Shown one piece after another: positions 53,036 through 61,797 of a stretch of 64,000 bases of DNA. The position numbers and the translations under genes are program-made. The notes beneath the pieces are model-generated. The model had not been told where the DNA came from. It searched no databases and saw nothing but the letters and a program-made list of their open reading frames with translations. The number at the start of each line of letters is the position of its first letter. Position 1 is the stretch's first letter. Where the stretch lies: the NCBI RefSeq assembly GCF_004570865.1, contig NZ_SPQS01000010.1, positions 1-64,000 of the forward strand, written 5' to 3'. This DNA comes from Bradyrhizobium frederickii (GTDB lineage Bacteria > Pseudomonadota > Alphaproteobacteria > Rhizobiales > Xanthobacteraceae).

Positions 53036-54426
53036 GACCGCTTCTCCTCGCGCTTGGCAGCACTGGTGTCCTTGATCAGATAGCCCGTGACCGAACGCTT
53101 CTTCTCGAGCCATTTCTGCGCGACGGCGCGGACCTGCTCGGCGGTGACCGCGCGGATGCGGTCGGGCCAGCTCCTGATGTCCTCGATCGACAGGCCGGTG
53201 GTCAGCGCGCCGCCGTACCAGCGTGCCAGCACCGCCTGGTTGTCCTGGGCGTAGATCGCTTCCGCGATGAGCTGGGTCTTCACGCGCTCCAGATCCTCGG
53301 CGCGGATCGGGTTCTGCGCCACGTTGGCGATGACGCCGTCGACCGCCTGCTCGACCTCCGCGAAGCTGACGCCGGCTTTCGGCGCGGCCGAGATCGCGAA
53401 CTGGGTCGGGTCGAGCGAGATGCTCGAATAGCTGGCGTTGGCGGAGACCGCGAGCGGCTTGTCGACGACGAGGGCGCGGTAAAGATAGGAATTGCTGCCG
53501 CTGCCCATCAGCTGCGCCAGCACGTCGAGGGCCGCGCTCTCGCCGGCCGCGGCCGTGGTTGCCGACGGTACGAGATAATAGCGCCGCATGTTCGGCTGCT
53601 CGACGCGCGGATCGGCCAGCGTCACGGTGCGCGGGGCGGCGGGCTCAGGCTCCTGCGGACGGACGCGCCGCGCCGGGATCGCTGATTGCGCCGGGATCGA
53701 GCCGAAATTGCGCTCGACCAGCGGGCGAATTTCGGCGGCGTCGACGTCGCCGGCGATCACCAGGATCGCGTTGTTCGGCGCATAGAAGCGGCGATAGAAG
53801 GCGAGCGCGTCCTCGCGATCGAGCTTCTCGATCTCCTGATGCCAGCCGATCACCGGCCGGCCGTAGGGATGATTGAGGTAGAGCGCAGCCATGATCTGCT
53901 CGTTCAGCCGCGCGTCGGGATTGTTGGCGACGCGCATGTTGTATTCTTCGAGCACGACGTCGCGCTCGGGCAGCACGTTCTCGTCCTTGAGGATCAGGCC
54001 GGTCATGCGGTCGGCCTCGAACTCCATCATGGTCGGGAGCTGCTCCTTCGGCACACGCTGGTAGTAATTGGTGTAGTCGACCGAGGTCGAGGCGTTCTCG
54101 TTGCCGCCGACGCGGAGCACGGTCTGGGAGAATTCGCCGACGGGATGCTTCGAGGTGCCCTTGAACATCAGGTGCTCGAGGAAGTGCGCGAGCCCGGATT
54201 TTCCCGGCGTCTCGTCGGCCGAGCCGACCTTGTACCAGATCATCTCCGTGACCACGGGCGTGCGGTGATCCGGGATCACCACCACCTGCATGCCGTTGCT
54301 GAGCGTGAAGCTGGCGGGCGGGGCCGATGTGACCGTGGTCTGGGCGAGGGCCGCCCCGGCCGTCAGGACACTGGTCGAAAGCAGCGCGGCAAGGAGGCGG
54401 GCAGCCGATCGGTAAGAGGACATCAT
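53032..54426 (-). CDS. M16 zinc peptidase, catalytic-type subunit
   Basis: A 464-residue exported insulinase-like protease. Signal peptide ends AALAQ. The inverted zinc motif is HFLEH (SGLAHFLEHLMFKGTS), with the downstream glutamate in VVLEEYNMR; GNENASTSVDYTNYYQRV is the family block. Forms an overlapping pair with the non-catalytic subunit. Its substrate is unknown. AAAGGA lies just before ATG 54426. Confidence 0.94.
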   Translation of the reverse strand: MMSSYRSAARLLAALLSTSVLTAGAALAQTTVTSAPPASFTLSNGMQVVVIPDHRTPVVTEMIWYKVGSADETPGKSGLAHFLEHLMFKGTSKHPVGEFSQTVLRVGGNENASTSVDYTNYYQRVPKEQLPTMMEFEADRMTGLILKDENVLPERDVVLEEYNMRVANNPDARLNEQIMAALYLNHPYGRPVIGWHQEIEKLDREDALAFYRRFYAPNNAILVIAGDVDAAEIRPLVERNFGSIPAQSAIPARRVRPQEPEPAAPRTVTLADPRVEQPNMRRYYLVPSATTAAAGESAALDVLAQLMGSGSNSYLYRALVVDKPLAVSANASYSSISLDPTQFAISAAPKAGVSFAEVEQAVDGVIANVAQNPIRAEDLERVKTQLIAEAIYAQDNQAVLARWYGGALTTGLSIEDIRSWPDRIRAVTAEQVRAVAQKWLEKKRSVTGYLIKDTSAAKREEKRS

Positions 54427-54610
54427 GATCCTTTTGGAACGCCGAGTCCGGATCTCCGGCTCGGAGGCACGGCATGCTACACCGTGCGGCTGAGGCTTCG
54501 CGTCACGAAGCAGAGAACGCCATCAACTCGGGAGCAAGCCAGCGGCCGAAGCCATACAAGGGCCGGCGGCCAGCTCCGCGGTCCGACATGTTCGGGTCGG
54601 AACAGGAGCG

Positions 54611-55339
54611 CTATTGCTCCTTCTCCTTGCCGGACCGGACGTCGAAATAGGTCCGCTTCGAGTTATCCGGCCCGGAGCCGTAGGCGTAGTTCGGCGAGGG
54701 CGTCTGATATCCGGGCGGCGGCTCCACCAGCGATTGGCGTGGTGGCTCCGACGTAAACTGCTTCGACTCGGGCCCGTTTCCCTTGAACAGATTCCATAGC
54801 CCGCCGGTGTATCCGAGCTGGGCGGGGCTGAGAGTCGGATTAGCGATGTTGCTGCCCGGCTGAACCGGATCATTGCCGCTCTTTTCGGCTGCGGCCGTCT
54901 TGTGGGCGTTGATCTCGGCGGGCGAGAGCGGCCGGGCATTCTTCCAATACTCAGCCGCCTTGTTGTCGCCCCCCTTCTTCCGCGCGGCGACGGCGTCCTT
55001 GCGGCGCTTCTCGTCGGGGTCCTTCGGCCAGTTTGGCGCAACCGCGGCCTCCGTCGCGGCCGGCGGCGGGAGGTCGAGCTTGGGCGGCACGACCAGCGGC
55101 GAACGCTCACGGTATTCGATGCCGGGCTTCGACATGCTCTTGGCGCCGAGGCCCGACATCAGATTGTCGATGAGCTTCTCTTCGAAGGTCATGTCGTCGT
55201 CCTCGTCGTCACCAGCGCGGGCGGCGCCAGTCGACATCACGAGGCCAATGCCGAGCGCGACAGCGGACAATTTCAAAGCCCGCCAGAACCCCCCTTGGGG
55301 GTCTCGAACCATTGACCCGCTGGTCTTCGAGCTGCGCAT
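54611..55339 (-). CDS. Periplasmic protein of unknown function
   Basis: A 242-residue protein with an N-terminal signal or anchor (LKLSAVALGIGLVMSTGAARA), then an acidic patch (GDDEDDDMTFEEKLIDNLMS), a Pro-rich central part and a Gly/Pro/Tyr tail. No domain recognised. It lies between lspA and the M16 pair on one strand, a conserved order in related genomes. Start ATG 55339; the upstream TTG is less likely. Confidence 0.8.
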   Translation of the reverse strand: MRSSKTSGSMVRDPQGGFWRALKLSAVALGIGLVMSTGAARAGDDEDDDMTFEEKLIDNLMSGLGAKSMSKPGIEYRERSPLVVPPKLDLPPPAATEAAVAPNWPKDPDEKRRKDAVAARKKGGDNKAAEYWKNARPLSPAEINAHKTAAAEKSGNDPVQPGSNIANPTLSPAQLGYTGGLWNLFKGNGPESKQFTSEPPRQSLVEPPPGYQTPSPNYAYGSGPDNSKRTYFDVRSGKEKEQ

Positions 55340-55435
55340 TACGATACCTGTTCCATATTGTGGCAGATCGCCGCTCAAATGCGGCCAGTCCCTCGCAAAA
55401 ACCGGGTTCCGCCTGCCGGTCCGTATCGGCCGGGA

Positions 55436-55930
55436 TCAGGGCGCTTTTGCGGCGGGTATCCCCAGGAAGGAATCATACAATAGCGCCGCCACCCCAGCAA
55501 CGATCGCCACGTCCGCGAGGTTAAACACGTACCAATTATAGGTATTTCCGCCGATCTCGATGTGGAACAGCGCGAAATCGACCACCGCACCATAGGCCAG
55601 GCGGTCGATGCCGTTGCCGATGGCGCCGCCGATGATCAGGCCCAGCGCAACCGTGGCGAGCCTGGTGTGCGAGCGGGCCATCCAGATCGCCAGCGCGACC
55701 ACGGCGAGGGCCTTGACCGCCATCAGCGCGAGCTGCGCCGCCTGGCTGTCGTTCTGCAGCCAGCCGAAGCTGATGCCGATATTCCAGGCCAGCACCAGGT
55801 CGAAGAACGGCGTCACCTTGACGACGCCGCGCCGGGCAAGGTCGAACCCGTTCAGCAGCCAGAGCTTCGAGACCTGGTCGGCCACGAGCGTGACCATTGC
55901 CGCGAGGATGCCGGCGCCAAGCGGGGTCAT
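55436..55930 (-). CDS. lspA: Lipoprotein signal peptidase LspA
   Basis: A 164-residue, four-helix inner-membrane aspartic peptidase that cuts prolipoproteins. Catalytic aspartates D117 (GAVVDFALF) and D140 (FNLADVAI); GNGIDRLAYG and the N-terminal DQVSKLW are family motifs. It starts seven bases after the ileS stop, so is translated with it. Confidence 0.96.
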   Translation of the reverse strand: MTPLGAGILAAMVTLVADQVSKLWLLNGFDLARRGVVKVTPFFDLVLAWNIGISFGWLQNDSQAAQLALMAVKALAVVALAIWMARSHTRLATVALGLIIGGAIGNGIDRLAYGAVVDFALFHIEIGGNTYNWYVFNLADVAIVAGVAALLYDSFLGIPAAKAP

Positions 55931-55937
55931 GCGGGAA

Positions 55938-58900
55938 TCAGACCGCCACTCCCAACGCCTTCCATTCGCGCAGCGCCTTGGCGTCGCGCGGGGTGACGTC
56001 GGGGTATTCAGCGTCCTCGCCGACCATCGGGGAGATCTTCCAGGAACGGGCGCATTTGGTGCCGACCGCCTTCTCCACCACGACCGCGACACCGGGCACC
56101 GCATCGAGACGGAACGCCGAGGCCGGCGCCTCGCCCTCCCGCACCTCGTAATTCGAGGTGATGCAGACTTCAGCCAGATCGATGTCGAACAGCGTCATGA
56201 GCATGTCGCGGTCGGCGACATAGATTACCGGCGAGGCCTCCAGCGAGGAGCCGATGTTCTTGGCGGCGCGTTCGAGCTCGAGCGCCCCGGTGACGACGCG
56301 GCGGACGTTGCGGATCGTCTCCCACCTCGCGGCGAGCTTGTCGTCGCGGAAGTCTTCGAGATCGGTCGGGAACAGCGTCAGATGCACCGACGCTTCGGCG
56401 CCGGGGCGATACATGCGCCAGGCCTCCTCCGCGGTGAAGCTGAGGATCGGCGCCAGCCATTTCAGGATCGAGGTGCACAACAGGTCGATCGTCGTCAGCG
56501 CGGCCTTGCGCGTCAGCGAGGACGGCGGATCGCAATACAGCGTGTCCTTGCGGATGTCGAAATAGAACGCCGAGAGCTCGCTGTTGAGGAAGGCGGAGAG
56601 GGTCGCGACCACGGTCTTGTAGTCGAACTCCCGATAGGCCTTGTCGACGGCGGCGGCGCGCACCGCCAGCTCGTGCAGCATCAGGCGCTCGAGCTCGGGC
56701 ATCTCGGCCGGCGGAACTGCATCGGCCGGCTTGTAATGATGCAGCGTGCCGAGCATCCAGCGCACGGTGTTGCGCAGCTTGCGATAGGTCTCGACGGTGT
56801 TCTTCAGGATCTCCGGGCCGATGCGCTGATCGTCGGTGTAGTCGCAGGACGCGACCCAGAGCCGGAGGATGTCGGCGCCGGATTCCTTGATGACGGCCTG
56901 CGGCTCGATGGTGTTGCCGAGCGACTTCGACATCTTGCGGCCGTCCTCGGCCTGGGTGAAGCCGTGGGTCAGCACGATGTCGTAAGGCGCGCGGCCGCGC
57001 GTGCCGCAGCTTTCCAGCAGCGAGGAGTGGAACCAGCCGCGATGCTGGTCCGAGCCTTCCAGATACATCACCGTGTCGGTGCCGCCGTCGACCTTGCGCT
57101 TGATGCCGGCGAGCCCGGGAAACTGCACGGGGTCTTCGAGTACGAATGCGTGGGTCGAGCCGGAATCGAACCAGACGTCGAGAATGTCGTCGACCTTCTG
57201 CCAATCCTCGCTCGCGCGCGCGTCCAGGAAGCGCTCGCGCGCGCCGGTCGCGTACCAGGCGTCGGCGCCTTCCTGCTCGAAGGCCTCGCCGATGCGCGCG
57301 TTCACCGCCTCGTCCTGCAGGATCTCGGCGGAGCCGTCGCCCTTCTCGCGCACGAACACGGCGATCGGCACGCCCCAGGCGCGCTGGCGCGAGATCACCC
57401 AGTCGGGCCGGGCCTCGATCATGCCGTTGATGCGGTTCTCGCCCGACGGCGGCACCCATTGCGTCACCGAGATCGCGTGCAGGGCGCGGGCGCGCAGCGT
57501 GTCGCCGCTCTTCGCCTTGCCGCCTTGCGCAACATCCTTGTCCATCGCGATGAACCATTGCGGCGTGTTGCGGAAGATCACCGGCTTCTTGGAGCGCCAG
57601 GAGTGCGGATATTGATGCTTCAGCCGGCCGCGCGCGAGCAGCATGCCTCGTTCGACCAGCGCCTTGATCACGGCCTCGTTGGCATCGCCCTTCTCGCCCT
57701 TGTCGTTGATGACGCGCTTGCCGGTAAAGCCGGGGGCATGATCGGTGTAGGCGCCGTTCTCGTCGACGGTGTAAGGGATCGCCGTGTTGATGCCGCGCGC
57801 GTCGAGATCGCGCGCCTGCGCCATCCAGGCATCGAAGTCCTCCCGGCCATGGCCGGGCGCGGTGTGCACAAAGCCGGTGCCGGTGTCGTCGGTGACGTGG
57901 TCGCCGGGCAATAGCGGCACGATGAAGTCGTAGCCGCCGGCGAGGCCCTTGAGCGGATGGGCGCATTCGATCGCGTCCATGGTGTCGCCGGGGACGTCGC
58001 GGAGCTTCTCGTAAGCGGTCACACGCGCCTGCTTGAAGACCTCTTCAGCGAGCGCGTCGGCGAGGATCAGCAGATCGCCGGTCTTGGTCCAATTGTCGGC
58101 GGGCGCATCCGTCACCTTGTAAAGGCCGTAGGCGATCTTCGGGGAGAACGAGATGGCGCGGTTGCCGGGCAGCGTCCAGGGCGTGGTGGTCCAGATCACG
58201 ACGCTTGCGGAGGCGAGCGCACCATGCGCGGGCGAGGTGACCGGGAATTTCACCCACACCGTATCGGAGGTGTGGTCCTCGTACTCGACCTCGGCTTCGG
58301 CCAGCGCCGTCTTCTCGACCACGCTCCACATCACCGGCTTGGAGCCGCGATAGAGCGTGCCGTTGGCGGCGAACTTCATCAGCTCGCGCGCGATCTGGGC
58401 CTCGGCCGGGAAGCTCATGGTGGCGTAGGGATGGTCCCAGTCGCCGATGACGCCGAGGCGCTTGAACTCCTCGCGTTGCACGCCGAGCCAATGCGTGGCG
58501 TAGGCGCGGCACTCCCGGCGGAAGTCGATCATCGCGGCAGAGTCGCGGAAGTCGGGCTTCTGCTTGCCCTTCTTGCGATAGTGCTCTTCCTCGACCTTCC
58601 ACTCGATCGGCAGGCCGTGGCAGTCCCAGCCCGGCACGTAGTTGGAATCGAAGCCGAGCATCTGCTGGCTCTTGGTGACGAGATCCTTGAGGATCTTGTT
58701 CAGCGCCGTGCCGATATGGATGTTGCCGTTGGCGTAGGGCGGGCCGTCATGCAGCACGAACTTGGCGCGGCCACGGGCAGCCTCGCGCAGCTTCTCGTAG
58801 AGGCCGATCTCGTACCAGCGCTTGAGGATCTCCGGCTCGCGCTGCGGCAGGCCGGCGCGCATCGGGAATTCGGTCTGCGGCAGGAACAGGGTCTTCGAAT

Positions 58901-58946
58901 AGTCTTTGGCTTCAGATTTTTGGGACTTTTGCGGCTTTTCGGACAT
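55938..58946 (-). CDS. ileS: Isoleucyl-tRNA synthetase IleS
   Basis: A 1002-residue class I synthetase. HIGH-type motif in GNIHIGTALNK near residue 80, the editing domain between, and KMSKS at 671-675 (EDGRKMSKSLGN). The C-terminus has only one Cys of the usual zinc site (GTKCARSWKIS; no CxxC), so zinc binding there is probably absent. Start ATG 58946. Operon with lspA. Confidence 0.97.
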   Translation of the reverse strand: MSEKPQKSQKSEAKDYSKTLFLPQTEFPMRAGLPQREPEILKRWYEIGLYEKLREAARGRAKFVLHDGPPYANGNIHIGTALNKILKDLVTKSQQMLGFDSNYVPGWDCHGLPIEWKVEEEHYRKKGKQKPDFRDSAAMIDFRRECRAYATHWLGVQREEFKRLGVIGDWDHPYATMSFPAEAQIARELMKFAANGTLYRGSKPVMWSVVEKTALAEAEVEYEDHTSDTVWVKFPVTSPAHGALASASVVIWTTTPWTLPGNRAISFSPKIAYGLYKVTDAPADNWTKTGDLLILADALAEEVFKQARVTAYEKLRDVPGDTMDAIECAHPLKGLAGGYDFIVPLLPGDHVTDDTGTGFVHTAPGHGREDFDAWMAQARDLDARGINTAIPYTVDENGAYTDHAPGFTGKRVINDKGEKGDANEAVIKALVERGMLLARGRLKHQYPHSWRSKKPVIFRNTPQWFIAMDKDVAQGGKAKSGDTLRARALHAISVTQWVPPSGENRINGMIEARPDWVISRQRAWGVPIAVFVREKGDGSAEILQDEAVNARIGEAFEQEGADAWYATGARERFLDARASEDWQKVDDILDVWFDSGSTHAFVLEDPVQFPGLAGIKRKVDGGTDTVMYLEGSDQHRGWFHSSLLESCGTRGRAPYDIVLTHGFTQAEDGRKMSKSLGNTIEPQAVIKESGADILRLWVASCDYTDDQRIGPEILKNTVETYRKLRNTVRWMLGTLHHYKPADAVPPAEMPELERLMLHELAVRAAAVDKAYREFDYKTVVATLSAFLNSELSAFYFDIRKDTLYCDPPSSLTRKAALTTIDLLCTSILKWLAPILSFTAEEAWRMYRPGAEASVHLTLFPTDLEDFRDDKLAARWETIRNVRRVVTGALELERAAKNIGSSLEASPVIYVADRDMLMTLFDIDLAEVCITSNYEVREGEAPASAFRLDAVPGVAVVVEKAVGTKCARSWKISPMVGEDAEYPDVTPRDAKALREWKALGVAV

Positions 58947-59150
58947 GAGGCTGACTGGCTCGGAATGGCGCGGGAACGGATGGCGATGCGGAATCGCGGG
59001 GGTGAAACGACCAAATCCCGGTCTTGCGCCGAGCCCTTGGGCTCAGGCGGAAGCCGGGCTGCTAATCCCTATGATGCGCCGCGCAAACATGGGCTCTCCA
59101 TAGCAGGGGGGCGGAGGAAGCGCAAAGGTTCGGGAAGGCCGGGTTTGGGG

Positions 59151-60122
59151 TCAATCGACGGCGCCGAGCCGTGGAAACGCGTCCGGGGCGGCGGCCAGGA
59201 TGGCGCGGGCGCGGGCGGAATCGTCGTCCATCTGCCGGATCAGGGCCTCGATACCCTCGAACTTCAGCTCCTCGCGGATGAAGCCGATGAAGGCGCAATC
59301 CAGCGCCTGCCCGTAGAGATCGCCCTTGAAGTCGAACAGGAAGATTTCCAGCAGTGGGGCGCCATTGTCGAAGGTCGGGCGGCGCCCGAAGCTTGCCACC
59401 CCGTCCAGCCGCTCAGTGCCGCGGCCGACCCGCACCGCATAGATGCCGTGCTTCAGGCCGCAATTGGCATCGAGGCGGATGTTGGCGGTGGGATAGCCGA
59501 GATCGCGGCCACGCTTCTCGCCGTGGATCACCTCGCCGGTGATGAACCAGGGCGCGCCCAGCATGGTGGTGGCCTCGTCGAGCTGGCCCTCGGCGAGGGC
59601 GATGCGGATCGCGCTGGAGGAGACCGGCCGCTCGTCGATATCGACATGCGGCTGCACGTCGACTTCGATGCCGAGCCGGGGCGCCTCGTTGACCAGCAGG
59701 CTCGGCGAGCCGACCCGTCCCTTACCGAAATGGAAGTCGTACCCCACCGCGATCCCGCTGACGCCGAGCCGCCCGATCAGCTCATGGTGAATGAAATCTT
59801 GCGCGCTGGTTCCGGCGCGTGCCTTGTCGAAGGTCATGACCACGGCGCCGGCAAGCCCGGTGCCGGCCAGAAGCCGCAGCTTGGCCTGCTCGTCCGTCAA
59901 GCGGAATTGCGGGGTATTGGGGCTGAAGAACCGCCGCGGATGCGGCTCGAAGGTCAGCGCCAGCGCGGGGCGGCCATGCGTCCGGCCCATTTCCAGGGCG
60001 GCGGCGATCACCGCGCGGTGACCGAGATGAACCCCGTCGAAATTGCCCATGGCGACCACGGCGCCCCTTGGAATCGCGGAAACGGGCGTGCTGTCGCGGA
60101 TAACGTTAAAATGCGGGGCCAT
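59151..60122 (-). CDS. ribF: Bifunctional riboflavin kinase / FAD synthetase RibF
   Basis: A 323-residue enzyme that makes FMN then FAD. N-terminal FAD synthetase part with MGNFDGVHLGHRAVI and SSSAIRIALAEG; C-terminal kinase part with HGEKRGRDLGYPTANI and GIYAVRV. Length typical. It precedes ileS by 204 bases on the same strand. Confidence 0.96.
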   Translation of the reverse strand: MAPHFNVIRDSTPVSAIPRGAVVAMGNFDGVHLGHRAVIAAALEMGRTHGRPALALTFEPHPRRFFSPNTPQFRLTDEQAKLRLLAGTGLAGAVVMTFDKARAGTSAQDFIHHELIGRLGVSGIAVGYDFHFGKGRVGSPSLLVNEAPRLGIEVDVQPHVDIDERPVSSSAIRIALAEGQLDEATTMLGAPWFITGEVIHGEKRGRDLGYPTANIRLDANCGLKHGIYAVRVGRGTERLDGVASFGRRPTFDNGAPLLEIFLFDFKGDLYGQALDCAFIGFIREELKFEGIEALIRQMDDDSARARAILAAAPDAFPRLGAVD

Positions 60123-60352
60123 CAGGGGAATTCTCGAACCGGCGGGACCGGCCGGGACCGTGGCGCGACCGGCCCAATGAAGTCAAGCGGAAGGGGGAGC
60201 GCCGAATCCCACGCCATTTCAGTTCGTTCGGGACGCCCCCAATTAACGCGCTGTTTAACGCCTTGGTGCTAGTCCTTGCATCTGGAACAGGCGGGGCTCC
60301 GGCCCGGCAGGTCCGATCGTAATATTCCTGGGTATGCGTTGGGGGAGTCGAG

Positions 60353-60748
60353 ATGGCGGTTGATTTGTCGATGCCGGTTCTGGTGGTGGATGACTACAGC
60401 ACCATGATCCGTATCATCAGGAATCTGCTGAAGCAGCTTGGCTTCGAGAATATCGATGATGCCAGCGACGGTTCGGCGGCGCTGAACAAGATGCGCGGCA
60501 AGAAGTACGGGCTCGTGATCTCCGACTGGAACATGGAGCCGATGACGGGGTACGACCTCCTGCGCGAAGTGCGCGCGGATCCGAACCTCGCCACCACGCC
60601 CTTCATCATGATCACGGCGGAATCCAAGACCGAGAACGTGATCGCGGCCAAGAAGGCCGGCGTGAACAATTACATCGTCAAACCGTTCAACGCGGCGACG
60701 CTGAAGACCAAGATCGAGGCGGTGTTCCCGGACATGGCAAGCGCGTAA
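60353..60748 (+). CDS. Single-domain CheY-type response regulator
   Basis: A 131-residue receiver domain with no output domain. Acidic pocket D13-D14, phospho-acceptor D58 (ISDWNMEPMTG), T88 and K110 all present, giving a canonical CheY. GGGGGAG lies seven bases before ATG 60353. It stands alone in the opposite direction to ribF and the HAD gene, having apparently been placed between them. A CheZ-like gene lies 43 kb away. Confidence 0.93.
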   Translation: MAVDLSMPVLVVDDYSTMIRIIRNLLKQLGFENIDDASDGSAALNKMRGKKYGLVISDWNMEPMTGYDLLREVRADPNLATTPFIMITAESKTENVIAAKKAGVNNYIVKPFNAATLKTKIEAVFPDMASA

Positions 60749-60787
60749 GGCGCGCACCTAACCGCAAAACAACTGTCCATCGAGATC

Positions 60788-60872
60788 GTCATGCCCGGGC
60801 TTGTCCCGGGCATCCACGTTCTTGGATATGCAAAGTAAGTCGTGGATGGCCGGGTCAAGCCCGGCCATGACG
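60788..60872. repeat. Dispersed repeat family B, full copy
   Basis: GTCATGCCCGGGCTTGTCCC ... CATCCACGTT ... CGTGGATGGCCGGGTCAAGC ... GGCCATGACG. Inverted halves about 85 bases in total. Between convergent cheY and the HAD gene. Confidence 0.85.
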
Positions 60873-60927
60873 GCGTCCAGGGCACGGTCATTGGTCTAAG
60901 CCCGCGCCACCTGGGCGGACTATGCCG

Positions 60928-61782
60928 TCACCACTTCAATTCGCGCATCAGCGCCTTCGGCGGGTGGCCGAACAATTCCATCACCGATGCCGGGTCGAGC
61001 TGGTCAAGGCCCTCGAACTCCTCGGCATGGATGCCGCGGGTCACGAACAGGCAGTCGATGCCGAATTCGCGCGCGCCGGTTAAGTCGGTGCGGACGGAAT
61101 CGCCGATCGCCAGCACCTTCTTCCGGTCGATCTGGTGGCCCTGGCGTTCACCGGCGAGCGCCATGGCGCGCTCGTAGATCGGCCGGTGCGGCTTGCCGTA
61201 GAAGATCACTTCGCCGCCGAGCTCGCGGTAGAGCTCCGCGATGGCGCCGGCGCAGTAGATCAGCCGGTCGCCGCGTTCCACCACGATGTCGGGGTTGGCG
61301 CAGACCAGCGTCAGCTTGCGCTCGCGCGCCTTCAGCATCATGCCGCGATAGTCTTCCGCCGTCTCGGTCTCGTCGTCATAGAGGCCGGTGCAGACGATGT
61401 AGTCGGCTTCCTCCAGCGGCGCGGCCTTCGCGTCGAGGCCGCGATAGATCGAGTTGTCGCGCTCGGGCCCGAGCCAGAACATCTTGCGGCCGGGATGCTC
61501 GGCGACATAGAGCCGGGTCAGGTCGCCCGACGAGACGATCGCGTCGTAGGTCTCGTCGGCGACGCCGAGCTTGCGCAATTGCCGCTGCACGGAGTCCGCC
61601 GGACGCGGCGCGTTGGTGATCAGGATCACCGTACCTCCGCGGCTGCGATAGGTGTGCAAGGCCTCGCAGGCTTCGGGGAATGATTCGAGGCCGTTATGGA
61701 CGACGCCCCAGATATCGCTGAGAACGACCTCCACACCGCCCACGAGCTCGCGCAGGCCTTCGGCGAAATGCAGCGTGGTCAT
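60928..61782 (-). CDS. HAD-superfamily class IIA hydrolase (TIGR01459 type)
   Basis: A 284-residue phosphatase-fold protein. Motif I is LSDIWGVVHNG, where D23 is the nucleophile and W25 takes the second position, usual for this subfamily. VILITNAPRP, GKPHRPIYERA and AIGDSVRTDL follow. Substrate unknown. In related genomes it often lies near ribF, as here. Confidence 0.92.
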   Translation of the reverse strand: MTTLHFAEGLRELVGGVEVVLSDIWGVVHNGLESFPEACEALHTYRSRGGTVILITNAPRPADSVQRQLRKLGVADETYDAIVSSGDLTRLYVAEHPGRKMFWLGPERDNSIYRGLDAKAAPLEEADYIVCTGLYDDETETAEDYRGMMLKARERKLTLVCANPDIVVERGDRLIYCAGAIAELYRELGGEVIFYGKPHRPIYERAMALAGERQGHQIDRKKVLAIGDSVRTDLTGAREFGIDCLFVTRGIHAEEFEGLDQLDPASVMELFGHPPKALMRELKW

Positions 61783-61797
61783 GATACGTGCGGCCGA

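Noticed and set aside
60243..60258. CtrA-like site TTAA-CGCGCTGT-TTAA upstream of cheY
   Set aside because: Spacing is eight bases, while the full CtrA motif needs seven, so it was not called.
55608..60272. Two very long plus-strand frames (768 and 771 codons) opposite ileS and ribF
   Set aside because: Codon-position GC shadows of ileS and ribF; no ribosome sites and no protein-like motifs.
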